Assembly (NCBI GenBank): GCA_900473805.1
Contig: UCMS01000001.1
Span: forward strand, 62,001-126,000
Length of the DNA stretch: 64,000 nt
From: Hyphomicrobiales bacterium
Lineage (GTDB): Bacteria; Pseudomonadota; Alphaproteobacteria; Rhizobiales; Rhizobiaceae
Reading direction: 5' to 3'
Shown here one piece after another: positions 27,828 through 36,454 of the stretch. Within the stretch, counting starts at the first letter, position 1, and every line of letters begins with the position of its first letter. The position numbers were made by a program, and so were the translations under genes. The notes beneath the pieces were generated by a model. It ran no database searches, was not told the DNA's origin, and was given only the letters and a program-made list of their open reading frames with translations.

Positions 27828-28571
27828 TTAGTTCTTCTTGGTTGATGCGATTGGCTGTTTGCGTGTTCTGATGCGCATGCCTTTTCCGTCGTTTGTCTGC
27901 ACGTCGAACGCACCGGTCTTTTTCACCAGATCACTCAGCTTCGACGAACCGTAGGCACGGGAATCGAAGTCTGAATTGAGCTTCGATAGCTGCGCTCCCA
28001 GGACAGACAGGGCCACCCAGCCATCATCGCTGTCAATATCGGCCAGAACCCGCTTGATGATCGGAATAGCCGCACTGTGGGGACTTCCCGGGAGAACTGG
28101 CTTAGGACCTGCCTCGGCAGCGGATTCGGTGGCATGAAGTTCGGTGTAGACGAACCGGCTACAGGCCTGGCGGAAGCTCTCGGGCGTCTTCTGTTCCCCG
28201 AATCCGTAGACATCGGCCCCCTGCTCACGAATCCGCGAGGCTAGTCTGGTGAAGTCGCTGTCGGAAGAGACAAGGCAAAAGCCGTCGAATCGGTTGCTCT
28301 GCAATAAATCCATGGCATCGATCAAAAGCGCGATGTCGGAGGCATTTTTGCCTGGCGTATAGGCAAACTGCTGCTGCGGGAGGATAGCATATCGGGTGAG
28401 CGTCTCGGTCCAGCCCTTGAGGCCAGGAGCGGAGAAGTCTCCGTAGATTCGGCGGACACTCGCCTCGCCGAGGCGGGCAATCTCCGCAAAGAGACTGCCC
28501 GCAATCTTGCTTGAGGTGTTTTCGGCGTCGATCAACACCGCCAGTCGATCAGTTTTGTCTCTGGATGCCAT
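27828..28571 (-). CDS. NYN-domain (PIN-like) RNase family protein with LOTUS-type C-terminus
   Basis: 247 residues. The N-terminal NYN/LabA-like domain shows the conserved acidic residues of a PIN-fold metal-dependent RNase: AVLIDAEN at residues 11-18, KNASDIALLIDAMD in the middle and FCLVSSDSDFTRLA. The C-terminal 75 residues (from about AIPIIKRVLADI, with GWVALSVLGAQLSKL and SDLVKKTGAFDV) look like an OST-HTH/LOTUS RNA-binding winged helix. Together they suggest an RNA-directed nuclease or RNA-binding factor; the substrate is unknown. The gene converges with tRNA-Val. Domain calls are from motif recognition. Confidence 0.85.
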   Translation of the reverse strand: MASRDKTDRLAVLIDAENTSSKIAGSLFAEIARLGEASVRRIYGDFSAPGLKGWTETLTRYAILPQQQFAYTPGKNASDIALLIDAMDLLQSNRFDGFCLVSSDSDFTRLASRIREQGADVYGFGEQKTPESFRQACSRFVYTELHATESAAEAGPKPVLPGSPHSAAIPIIKRVLADIDSDDGWVALSVLGAQLSKLNSDFDSRAYGSSKLSDLVKKTGAFDVQTNDGKGMRIRTRKQPIASTKKN

Positions 28572-28613
28572 TCTTGCCTTCCCCTCAAGGAGGCCCGGTC
28601 AATCCAACGCCTC

Positions 28614-28642
28614 GTCGACTGGTTGCATCACAACCAATCGAC
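28614..28642. other. Stem-loop between channel gene and NYN gene
   Basis: GTCGACTGGTTG (28614-28625) pairs with CAACCAATCGAC (28631-28642) with one mismatch and a five-base loop. It lies downstream of the channel gene and upstream of the NYN gene, both on the minus strand. No T-run follows, so it is at best a weak terminator. Confidence 0.4.
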
Positions 28643-28677
28643 ACGCGTATTGCAAGGAGACTCGGTTAGTCTGCGCC

Positions 28678-30579
28678 TTAATCCTGCGCCAGCACGATCA
28701 CCATATCCTTCTCGGTATAAGCCAGCAGCTCCGACCGGTTCGGATTGACGATCACGCCGCCGAGATTGCGTTCGTCGGCGTCCCCAGCGCGCTGGCGGCG
28801 GTGGCCGATGGCGATTTCGCCGCGACGGAGTGCCGCGAGCGCCACGGTGAAGAAGTTCACGGGCTTCGAGATATCCACATAGTCGCTCATTGGGCGCATG
28901 TAGATTTCCGAGCCCTCGACATCAAGCAGTTCGTCGAAGATCGCGGCCATGAACTCGTTTTCAGAGGCCTGGGCGAGCATCAAGCTGACCAGCTTGTTGC
29001 TGACGACGAAATCGTCGGCCCTGGTGACCTCGGCGAGTTCGCGGTTTCTCACATCGGTCATCTCGCTCACCACGTTGATGTGGAGGCCGGCACTCTCGGC
29101 GATCTTGCGCAGGTGGAGCAGCGTGATCAGCGTGCGCGTGTCGGCCGACTGCATGGCCATGTGGTCGCTGTAGCCGAGCACCAGCACGTGGTCATAGGTG
29201 GGGATGTCGAGCGCTTCGAGTGCGGCCTTGCTGCTGGTGTCGATGACGTGGTGCTGGATGGCCATGTTTCCGTTGGGCATGACGAGACCGGCGACATCGG
29301 CTTCGAATTCCGGCGTGTTGGCGGCGATCGTCAGGACGGAACCCGGTGCAACATAACGACCGAGTTCGGTCGCGATGATCGGGCCACGACGGTTCCAGCC
29401 GAGAATCAAGGTGCGCTCGGGCTGGGTCTCGCGGCGAATCGGGGCTTTGACAGCGGCCTGAGCGATTTGCGGCGCGCCGGACCAGACCTGGATCGAGGCA
29501 TCGTCTTCCGCGATGATGACCAGGCGTTCGCCAGGGCCGATGATGCGATTCGGCGACGGGTTGAGGTGGATCTGGCCCTCGACATCGCAGACGCCGATCA
29601 GGGTGCTGTTTTCATAAGACATGACCGCGGTGCCGAAGGGCTTACCCTCAAGCTGCGGCTGGGCGAGCGTGTAGATCTCGCAGCCATCGAAATCGAGCAG
29701 TTCGGTGTATACGGCCGAGAGGCCCGACTGGCGGCTGGTATGCACGACGATTCGCGAAATCAGGTCATCGGCCAGTACGAGCTGCAGTTCCTTGCCGCCG
29801 ACAATGCGGGCAACTTCGACATTCTGCGCGTCGCGGATCTCAGCCGCAATCATATAGGGCTCCGCACGGCGCTCCGGATCGTTGACGAGCGCCAGCACCG
29901 ACTTGATGACCTGAGAGTCCGGGTCGTCACCTTCCGGCGACAGGACGATGATCGAACGCGAGGTGTGCGGATTGACGATGGAGAGATCGAAGAGATCGGT
30001 CGGATCACCGCTGCGGCAGATGATCTTGGTGTTCTTGAGGTCGCCGATCTTGTCTGCGATCTCTTCCTCCATCTCGACCTTGTCCTTGTTCGCCATGATG
30101 ACGATGCGCGGGCGGCGGCGGCTCTGGTTGGCGATGACAAGTTCCGAGATCACGTCGAAGATCGAGGACGACCAGTTGAGGATGATGGTGTGGTCGCTTT
30201 CGAGCACCCGAGAACGGCCCTTGCGCAGTTCGTCCAGCTTGTTTTCAAGACCGGAGCTGATGACACCGATCAAGGCGGAGAAGACGAAGATACCGGCCAA
30301 GGTCACGACGAGCGCCACGAGACGGAAGCCCCAGCCCTGGTCGCCTCCCATCGTGCCGGCATCGAAGGTGCGCATGAGCGATTCCCAGGTGCCTTCGATG
30401 AAGCTCACAGGCTCGCCACCTTCCGGCGCAATGCCCGTGATGGCGAGGAAGGCACCGGCCAGGCTGATCACGACCAGGGAGATCAAGGCCAGCCATCCGA
30501 TCAGGGCGATCGCGCCGCCCGCCATGCTCTTGTCGAACTCGTAGCGCAGCCGCGCCCGCCAGGTGTTGCTCGTCTTCAT
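28678..30579 (-). CDS. CASTOR/POLLUX-like ion channel with RCK domains
   Basis: 633 residues. After a short basic N-terminus there are two or three membrane segments (IALIGWLALISLVVISLAG; ALVVTLAGIFVFSALIGVI) with a pore-like loop between them (WESLMRTFDAGTMGGDQGWG). The large cytoplasmic part has two Rossmann-like RCK/TrkA-N domains, marked by DHTIILNWSSSIFDVISEL and RTLILGWNRRGPIIATEL. This layout and wording match the bacterial relatives of plant CASTOR/POLLUX (DMI1) channels. Ion specificity cannot be read from the sequence. The ATG at 30579 starts MKTSNTWRARLRYEFD; the open frame upstream to 30636 is not family-like. Confidence 0.87.
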   Translation of the reverse strand: MKTSNTWRARLRYEFDKSMAGGAIALIGWLALISLVVISLAGAFLAITGIAPEGGEPVSFIEGTWESLMRTFDAGTMGGDQGWGFRLVALVVTLAGIFVFSALIGVISSGLENKLDELRKGRSRVLESDHTIILNWSSSIFDVISELVIANQSRRRPRIVIMANKDKVEMEEEIADKIGDLKNTKIICRSGDPTDLFDLSIVNPHTSRSIIVLSPEGDDPDSQVIKSVLALVNDPERRAEPYMIAAEIRDAQNVEVARIVGGKELQLVLADDLISRIVVHTSRQSGLSAVYTELLDFDGCEIYTLAQPQLEGKPFGTAVMSYENSTLIGVCDVEGQIHLNPSPNRIIGPGERLVIIAEDDASIQVWSGAPQIAQAAVKAPIRRETQPERTLILGWNRRGPIIATELGRYVAPGSVLTIAANTPEFEADVAGLVMPNGNMAIQHHVIDTSSKAALEALDIPTYDHVLVLGYSDHMAMQSADTRTLITLLHLRKIAESAGLHINVVSEMTDVRNRELAEVTRADDFVVSNKLVSLMLAQASENEFMAAIFDELLDVEGSEIYMRPMSDYVDISKPVNFFTVALAALRRGEIAIGHRRQRAGDADERNLGGVIVNPNRSELLAYTEKDMVIVLAQD

Positions 30580-30761
30580 GAATGTGCCTTCGAAAGTGGG
30601 ACAGAATTTGGGGGAACAATGTTCCTCGAATGGCAACGCTTCCGTTAATAATCAACGGGTTTGCGGGAAGCGCGCCTGACTTACCCCTGAAAAAGTCGCA
30701 GAAACCTGCCGTTCTGCCTTGCTCCGTTTCCTGTCGGGCTCCGCCATCGCGCCCGAACGCG

Positions 30762-30793
30762 AAAACGGCCCGCGTCCGGTAGGACGCGGGCCG
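30762..30793 (-). terminator. Terminator of the DapA-family gene
   Basis: A perfect 12-base stem, CGGCCCGCGTCC (30766-30777) with GGACGCGGGCCG (30782-30793), around a four-base loop. On the minus strand TTTT follows. It lies just after the stop codon at 30817. Confidence 0.85.
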
Positions 30794-30816
30794 GAGGGCA
30801 ACAATCGTTTTCGAGC

Positions 30817-31719
30817 TTACTTGCCGCCGATCGGGCGGGTCGCTGCGGCCTTCTCCACCATGGCGGTGACTTCCGCGCGGCGGGCGCCTTCGAGCGGCAT
30901 GCGCGGCATGCGAACACGCTCGGAGCCGCGACCCATGATCTGTTCGGCAAGCTTGATCGACTGCACGAGATCGTGCTCGGCATCGAGATGCAACAACGGC
31001 ATGAACCAGCGATAGATGCGGCGGGCTTCCACCCAGTCGCCACGGTCGGCAGCGGCGACGAGCGCCACCGATTCGGCCGGGAAGGCACTGGTGAGGCCGG
31101 AGACCCAGCCCTTGGCGCCGAGCATCAAGCCTTCGAGAGCCACGTCGTCGAGACCGGCGAAGATGTCGTAACGGTCGCCGAAAGCATTGATCAGATCGGT
31201 GAAGCGGCGCGGATCCGGCGCGCTTTCCTTGACGGCCTTGATGTTCTTCACGCCGTCCAAGGCTTCCAAGACTTCCGCGCCGATGTTCACGCGATAGGCC
31301 GGCGGGTTGTTGTAGAGCATGATCGGGAGGCCGGTCGCCTCGGCCACGGTCTTGAAATGGGCGACCAGTTCGTGCGGCTTCGGCACATAGACCATAGCCG
31401 GCAGGAGCATCAGGCCGTCTGCACCGATCTTTTCGGCATCACGAGCGTAGGCGCTCGCACGGCGGGTATCGAATTCGGAAACGCCCGTGACGATCGGCAC
31501 GCGCCCGTTCACGACCTCGACGGCGGCTTTCAGGATGGTGCGCTTTTCTTCCGGACCGAGCGAGTTGTTCTCGCCGCAGGTGCCCATGACGATCAGGCCG
31601 TTGACGCCATCATTGACAAGGGCGTCGAGCACGCGCTGCGTCGCATCGATATCGACGGAAAAATCTTCATGGAACTGAGTCGTTGCAGCGGGGAATACGC
31701 CATGCCAGCCGGTGGTCAT
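30817..31719 (-). CDS. DapA/NanA-family lyase or deaminase
   Basis: 300 residues, a (beta/alpha)8 barrel of the dihydrodipicolinate synthase family. The substrate carboxylate loop reads MGTCGENNSL (in place of GTTGE of DapA), the catalytic Tyr is at 136 (IMLYNNPPAY) and the Schiff-base Lys at 164 (KAVKESA). With an M24 peptidase and a FadR-type regulator as neighbours it is more likely catabolic than a lysine-pathway DapA. One candidate is the HypD-type pyrroline-4-hydroxy-2-carboxylate deaminase of hydroxyproline breakdown, which belongs to this family; other 2-keto acid aldolases remain possible. It has its own promoter-like sequence and a strong terminator. Confidence 0.85.
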   Translation of the reverse strand: MTTGWHGVFPAATTQFHEDFSVDIDATQRVLDALVNDGVNGLIVMGTCGENNSLGPEEKRTILKAAVEVVNGRVPIVTGVSEFDTRRASAYARDAEKIGADGLMLLPAMVYVPKPHELVAHFKTVAEATGLPIMLYNNPPAYRVNIGAEVLEALDGVKNIKAVKESAPDPRRFTDLINAFGDRYDIFAGLDDVALEGLMLGAKGWVSGLTSAFPAESVALVAAADRGDWVEARRIYRWFMPLLHLDAEHDLVQSIKLAEQIMGRGSERVRMPRMPLEGARRAEVTAMVEKAAATRPIGGK

Positions 31720-31747
31720 TGGAAAGCTCCTCTTGAGTGGTGGGTCT

Positions 31748-31776
31748 TAAATATACAAATTGTCGACAGAGTGCAA
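31748..31776 (-). promoter_or_regulatory. Promoter with palindrome upstream of the DapA-family gene
   Basis: On the minus strand TTGCAC (31771-31776) and TATTTA (31748-31753) lie 17 bases apart. The spacer contains the palindrome TGTCGACA (31761-31768) and ACAAATTGT beside it, where a repressor such as the nearby GntR protein could bind. This gap would allow the gene to be transcribed separately from the peptidase gene. Confidence 0.45.
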
Positions 31777-31840
31777 GAGCGCGTCTTCTCCGCCCCTGAG
31801 TGCGGGCGCGTGGGCGGATGCCCTGTCGTTCAGTGCCGGA

Positions 31841-32983
31841 TCAAGCGAAGGGCTGCGACGGCCCCTGTGCAGGGATGGTGAACCACTGGGGTCCCTCCTC
31901 CGTCATGTGGATGTGGTCTTCCAGGCGGATCCCATAACGTCCCGGAAAAACGATCATCGGCTCGTTGGAGAAACACATGCCGGGTTTCAGCGGGGTCTGG
32001 TTGCCCCGCACGATATACGGCTCTTCATGGATCTGCAGCCCCAGACCGTGGCCTGCGCGGTGCGGAAGGCCTGGCAGACGATAGTCCGGTCCCAGTCCAT
32101 GACGCTCGATTTCGGTGCGGGCCGCGGCATCCAGACTGCCGCAAGTTGCCCCCAGACGCGCCGCATCGAATACCGCCTCCTGCGCCTGCCGCTCGATTGC
32201 CCAATGTCGCGCGAAATCCGGGCTGGGCTCATCAAGCACATAGGTGCGGGTCAGATCCGCATGATAGCCGTCGATGCGGCAGCCGGTGTCAACGAGGATC
32301 ACGTCACCGGGCGCATAGTGCTGTTCGCCGTCGGCGCCGTGCGGCAGCGAAGTGGCGGTGCCGAAGGAGACGATGCAAAAGCTTGATCCGCCTGAAGCGC
32401 CCAAGGCACGGTGTTCGGCATCGATTAGGCGCACGACCTCCGAAGCGGCAATGCCGGAACGGATATAGGCATGAGCGCGGCGGTGGACTTCGAGCGTCAG
32501 GTCCATCGCATACTGGATCAGCGCGATCTCGGACTCGGATTTGCAGAGGCGAAGATCGCGCAAGAGCCGGGTTCCGTCCACCAGTCTGTCCGTCCCGAGC
32601 GCGCGGGCGAGCGCATGATAGACGAAGAGCGGCAGTTCGTCGTCCAATGCGAGTTTCGCACTATGGGGCAGAAGCGAGGCGACAAGGTCGGCACTGGCTT
32701 CGTCCTCCTGCCAGACGGCAATCTCGCCTTCCAGGCGGGGCAAGGTCTCGACGCGGCTCTGCTCGAAGCCCGGAACGACGTAGACCAGGCGGTCATGCAG
32801 GATCACGGCGCCGACGAGGCGCTCGCTCTGATGCCAGACGAGGCCGGTGAAATAGCGCAGGCTTTCGGTAGACCCGAGGAGAACGCCATCGACCCCGGCC
32901 TCAGCCATTGATCGGCGAAGGGCAGCAAGGCGTTCGTGGCGCTCTTCCGTGGTGATAAGCGGCGGGCGTGGTCTGATGGTCAT
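31841..32983 (-). CDS. M24 family metallopeptidase (Xaa-Pro peptidase type)
   Basis: 380 residues in two domains: an N-terminal creatinase/prolidase-type domain and the pita-bread catalytic domain. All five metal ligands are visible: Asp in VILVDTGC, Asp in YHADLTRTY, His in PHRAGHGLGLQIHE, Glu in FSNEPMIV and Glu in GIRLEDHIH. This fits an Xaa-Pro dipeptidase or aminopeptidase; creatinase-like hydrolases share the fold. Peptidases of this group occur in rhizobial hydroxyproline gene clusters, which would fit the DapA-family neighbour. It lies about 75 bases after the regulator gene, same strand. Confidence 0.87.
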   Translation of the reverse strand: MTIRPRPPLITTEERHERLAALRRSMAEAGVDGVLLGSTESLRYFTGLVWHQSERLVGAVILHDRLVYVVPGFEQSRVETLPRLEGEIAVWQEDEASADLVASLLPHSAKLALDDELPLFVYHALARALGTDRLVDGTRLLRDLRLCKSESEIALIQYAMDLTLEVHRRAHAYIRSGIAASEVVRLIDAEHRALGASGGSSFCIVSFGTATSLPHGADGEQHYAPGDVILVDTGCRIDGYHADLTRTYVLDEPSPDFARHWAIERQAQEAVFDAARLGATCGSLDAAARTEIERHGLGPDYRLPGLPHRAGHGLGLQIHEEPYIVRGNQTPLKPGMCFSNEPMIVFPGRYGIRLEDHIHMTEEGPQWFTIPAQGPSQPFA

Positions 32984-33059
32984 TTTTAGTCCTCACATGG
33001 GAAAGGAGGCGCCGGCCTTCGACGGTGGCGGATTGAAACGATGTGAAAAGGAACGGCGC

Positions 33060-33779
33060 TCAGAGTCCGGTGATGGTCTTCGCCTTGCCCAGATCGCGGG
33101 CGACATAATCCTGGATCTGACGGACGATCTGTTCGCCATGGGCGATGGCCAGCCGGTCGGCCGCCTCGACATCGCCGGCGCGGATGGCCGTGATCATCGC
33201 CTCGTGCTCCTCGACGTAACGCTTCGGCAAGCGGTCATCGAAGGTGGAGTAGTAGAGCCTGAGGATGCGGCGGCCTTCATCGAGCAGTCGGGCAAAAAAC
33301 GCTGTGTAATAGGAGTTGCCGGCACGCTCAGCGATGGCGACATGAAATTCCCTGTTCGCCTCGATCATGGCGATGGCGTCCTGCGCATCCACGGCGGCCG
33401 CAAATTCCCGCTGACGGTCCGTGATGACCTGCATCCAGGCATCCCCCTGTCTCTGCGCCGCGCCCCGCGTGGTGACGCGGTACATCAGGCAAAGGGCCTC
33501 GAAATAGGTCGGCAGACTGGAGAAATCGATGGTCGCGACGATCGTATTGCGATTGGGCAGCGTCGTGGCGAGACCATCGGCGGTGAGACGAAGCAACGCT
33601 TCCCGGATCGGCGTTCTTGACATGCCGAAACGCTCCGACAGACGCGTCTCGTCGAGGGGGCTGCCGGGGGCACGCTCCATCGCAAGAATCTCGCCGCGCA
33701 GAGCCTGATACACGCTTTCCGTGCCGGAGCCGCGTGTTCGTGGTGCTTCGCCCTGCCCGCCGTCGTTCGAACCGCTCAT
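33060..33779 (-). CDS. GntR family transcriptional regulator (FadR/FCD type)
   Basis: 239 residues. The N-terminal winged helix reads SVYQALRGEILAMERAPGS and LSERFGMSRTPIREALLRL, the GntR signature. The C-terminal part is an all-helical FCD ligand domain with metal-binding-type histidines and Asp/Arg (EANREFHVAIAERAGN, EEHEAMITAIRAGD). The start at 33779 has GGGGAG five bases upstream; the frame is open further back to 33839, but that part overlaps a likely operator. It probably controls the peptidase and DapA-family genes downstream and perhaps itself. The inducer is unknown. Confidence 0.88.
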   Translation of the reverse strand: MSGSNDGGQGEAPRTRGSGTESVYQALRGEILAMERAPGSPLDETRLSERFGMSRTPIREALLRLTADGLATTLPNRNTIVATIDFSSLPTYFEALCLMYRVTTRGAAQRQGDAWMQVITDRQREFAAAVDAQDAIAMIEANREFHVAIAERAGNSYYTAFFARLLDEGRRILRLYYSTFDDRLPKRYVEEHEAMITAIRAGDVEAADRLAIAHGEQIVRQIQDYVARDLGKAKTITGL

Positions 33780-33802
33780 ATTGCTCCCCGCATGCCTATG
33801 CG

Positions 33803-33824
33803 ATTGCGCGGATGCGTGCGCAAT
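33803..33824. promoter_or_regulatory. Candidate operator upstream of the GntR gene
   Basis: ATTGCGC (33803-33809) and GCGCAAT (33818-33824) form a perfect inverted repeat with eight bases between, 24 bases upstream of the GntR start. A second small palindrome, TGCATGCA, lies next to it at about 33827-33834. Autoregulation is the simplest reading. Confidence 0.4.
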
Positions 33825-33906
33825 CTGCATGCAAGACAACGGGGAACTGCGGGGAAGTCAAGGCAGCGGCATGCGCGTCGTGCAACAGCTCCCCGAAAAC
33901 GAACGG

Positions 33907-34920
33907 TTATTCCAGCTCGCCGCGCGCTTCGAGGTACCACTCGACAAACGCCCTTACACCTTCTTCAAGCCGGGTGCCGGGGGTATAGCCGGTCAGGGCC
34001 TGCAGGAGTGCAGGGCTCGCATAGGTTCGCGGGACATCGCCTTGCTGCATTGGCAGCATGTGGCGCTTGGCCGGGCGACCCACGGTCTTCTCGACGATGT
34101 CGACGAAATCGAGCAGGTTTTCCGGTTGGCCGCCGCCGATGTTGACGACGCGGAACGGCGCCTGTCGCGACAGGGTCTCGACGCGCTCGTCGGCCACGCG
34201 GTTGGCCTCGTCGGGGGCCACATGGGAGAGGCGTATGATGGCTTCGACCAGGTCCTCGACATAGGTGAAGTCGCGGCTCATCTGGCCTTCGCCATAAATC
34301 TCGATCGGCTGATCGTTCAGCATTCGGTCAACGAACTTGAACAGCGCCATGTCCGGCCGGCCCCAGGGGCCATAAACGGTGAAGAACCGGAACGCGGTGG
34401 TCGGCGTCTTGTGGAGATGCGCGTGGCTATGGGCGATCAGTTCCATCGACTTCTTGGTCGCCGCATAGATGGTCAAGGGCTCATCCGTGCGGTCGGTCTC
34501 GTGGAACGGAACGGTCGGGCTTGCGCCGTAAATCGAAGAGGTCGAGGCGAGCATCAGGTGCTTCACCTTGTGGCGCTCGGCGAGATCGATGATGTTCCAC
34601 GAGCCCTGGACGTTGGAACTCAGATAGGATTGCGGGTTCTCGATGCTGTAGCGGACACCGGCCTGGGCGGCGAGATGCACGATGATCTCGGGATTGGCCT
34701 TGGCGACGGCCTCTTCCAGAGCGGCGCGGTCTTCCAGCATGGCGATCACGGGCGTGAAGGCCGGATACTGGGCAAGTGCGGCATGGCGCATATGCTTGAG
34801 CTTGACGTTGTAATAGGGCGTTACGCCGTCGAAGCCGACGACGTCATGTCCTTCCGCCAGTAGGCGTCGGGCCAGATGAAAGCCAATGAAGCCGGCCGTG
34901 CCGGTGATGAAATAGCGCAT
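33907..34920 (-). CDS. lpsL: UDP-glucuronate 4-epimerase
   Basis: Converts UDP-glucuronate to UDP-galacturonate for lipopolysaccharide and other surface polymers. 337 residues, extended SDR fold. It has the NAD site [14 protein letters not shown] (about 7-20), the catalytic Tyr-x-x-x-Lys in IYAATKKS, and a conserved [16 protein letters not shown]. It is encoded one base after the stop of the UDP-glucose dehydrogenase gene, the enzyme that makes its substrate; the pair is known in rhizobia as rkpK-lpsL. Start at 34920 (MRYFITG) is the family N-terminus. Confidence 0.93.
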   Translation of the reverse strand: MRYFITGTAGFIGFHLARRLLAEGHDVVGFDGVTPYYNVKLKHMRHAALAQYPAFTPVIAMLEDRAALEEAVAKANPEIIVHLAAQAGVRYSIENPQSYLSSNVQGSWNIIDLAERHKVKHLMLASTSSIYGASPTVPFHETDRTDEPLTIYAATKKSMELIAHSHAHLHKTPTTAFRFFTVYGPWGRPDMALFKFVDRMLNDQPIEIYGEGQMSRDFTYVEDLVEAIIRLSHVAPDEANRVADERVETLSRQAPFRVVNIGGGQPENLLDFVDIVEKTVGRPAKRHMLPMQQGDVPRTYASPALLQALTGYTPGTRLEEGVRAFVEWYLEARGELE

Positions 34921-34921
34921 G

Positions 34922-36238
34922 TCAGGCCTTCGCCTTCCGCTTGCCGATCGGGAAATGGGCAAAGCCATATTTCCCCATTTCCTCCGGCTTATAGATGTTG
35001 CGCAGGTCAACGATGACCGGCACCTTCATCTCCGTCTTCAGGCGGCGGAAGTCGAGCGCACGAAATTCATCCCATTCCGTCACCACGACGATGGCCTCGG
35101 CCCCAGCAGCAATATCGTACGGGTTTTTGCCATAGACCACCGGGCCGAGCATCGACTTCGCGGCATCCATCCCTTCCGGGTCGAAGACGTGTACGTCGGC
35201 ACCGCCGTCGAGCAGAGCCTGGACGATGGTGATGGAGGGCGCGTCGCGCATGTCGTCGGTGTTCGGCTTGAAGGTCAGTCCCAGCACCGCGATCTTCTTG
35301 CCGCGCACCGAGCCGCCGCAGGCAGCGATAACCTTGCGGCCCATGGCGCGCTTGCGATTGTCGTTGATGGCGACTGTCGTCTCGATCAGCCGCAGGGGGC
35401 TGTCGAAATCCTGGGCGGTCTTGACCAGCGCCAGCGTATCCTTCGGGAAGCAGGAGCCACCATAACCCGGACCGGCATGCAGGAACTTGTCGCCGATGCG
35501 CTTATCCATGCCGATGCCCTTGGCGACTTTCTGGACGTCCGCACCGATCTGTTCGCAGAGGTCGGCGATCTCGTTGATGAAGGTGATCTTCATCGCGAGG
35601 AAGGCGTTGGCGGCGTATTTGATCAGCTCGGAGGTGCGGCGTTCGCAGAAGTAGAGCGGCGCTTCGTTGAGATAGAGCGGTCGATAGACTTCACGCATGA
35701 TGTCGATGGCGCGCTCGTCTTCCGAGCCGATGACGATGCGATCAGGCCGCTTGAAGTCGGAAATGGCTGCCCCCTCGCGGAGGAATTCCGGGTTGGAGAC
35801 GACCTTGATGTCCTTGTCCGGGAATTCTTCGCGGAAGATGCGCTCGATCTCGTCGCCGGTGCCGACGGGGACGGTGGACTTGGTCACCACGACGGTGAAG
35901 CCGGTCACGGCGGCCGCGATCTCGCGGGCGGCGGCATAGACGTAAGACAGATCCGCATGGCCGTCGCCACGACGCGACGGGGTCCCGACCGCGATAAAGA
36001 CGACATCGGCATCGGCAACGGGGCCCGCGAGATCGAGGGAGAAGCTCAGGCGACCGGCTTCGCGGTTATGGGCGATGATGGCATCCAGCCCCGGCTCGAA
36101 AATCGGCACCTCGCCGCGCTCCAGAGCGTCGATCTTGTCCTGCGATTTGTCCACGCAAATCACCTGGTGACCGAAGTCCGCCAGGCAGGCACCCGAAACG
36201 AGGCCAACATAGCCCGAGCCAATCATCACAATGCGCAT
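34922..36238 (-). CDS. rkpK: UDP-glucose 6-dehydrogenase
   Basis: Oxidises UDP-glucose to UDP-glucuronate with two NAD+. 438 residues. The N-terminal Rossmann motif is [14 protein letters not shown] (7-20), the catalytic cysteine is Cys263 in [11 protein letters not shown], and the C-terminal UDP-binding domain contains [16 protein letters not shown]. It heads the two-gene unit with lpsL. A candidate promoter lies 165-195 bases upstream. Confidence 0.95.
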   Translation of the reverse strand: MRIVMIGSGYVGLVSGACLADFGHQVICVDKSQDKIDALERGEVPIFEPGLDAIIAHNREAGRLSFSLDLAGPVADADVVFIAVGTPSRRGDGHADLSYVYAAAREIAAAVTGFTVVVTKSTVPVGTGDEIERIFREEFPDKDIKVVSNPEFLREGAAISDFKRPDRIVIGSEDERAIDIMREVYRPLYLNEAPLYFCERRTSELIKYAANAFLAMKITFINEIADLCEQIGADVQKVAKGIGMDKRIGDKFLHAGPGYGGSCFPKDTLALVKTAQDFDSPLRLIETTVAINDNRKRAMGRKVIAACGGSVRGKKIAVLGLTFKPNTDDMRDAPSITIVQALLDGGADVHVFDPEGMDAAKSMLGPVVYGKNPYDIAAGAEAIVVVTEWDEFRALDFRRLKTEMKVPVIVDLRNIYKPEEMGKYGFAHFPIGKRKAKA

Positions 36239-36404
36239 TCAACACCTATTATTCTGACATCACGCTTCACGCCGCCGCGCCCAGGCTCCTTCATGGAACA
36301 CGGGATGCGACACGAAGATGACGAACTGCAGGGCGGACGCGCCGTTCGCCAGCTGCCGAGATCAAACTCGCGTGGGCAGAGAGGAGCACACGCCACAGCA
36401 AAGG

Positions 36405-36433
36405 GAACTAACCCCGCCGGTGGCTCCAGTCAA
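36405..36433 (-). promoter_or_regulatory. Promoter candidate for rkpK-lpsL
   Basis: On the minus strand TTGACT (36428-36433) and TAGTTC (36405-36410) are 17 bases apart. It is the best sigma-70-like pair in the 216-base gap between the MFS gene and rkpK, and would give a leader of about 160 bases. Confidence 0.4.
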
Positions 36434-36454
36434 AGAAAATGCGTACACTTGGGG

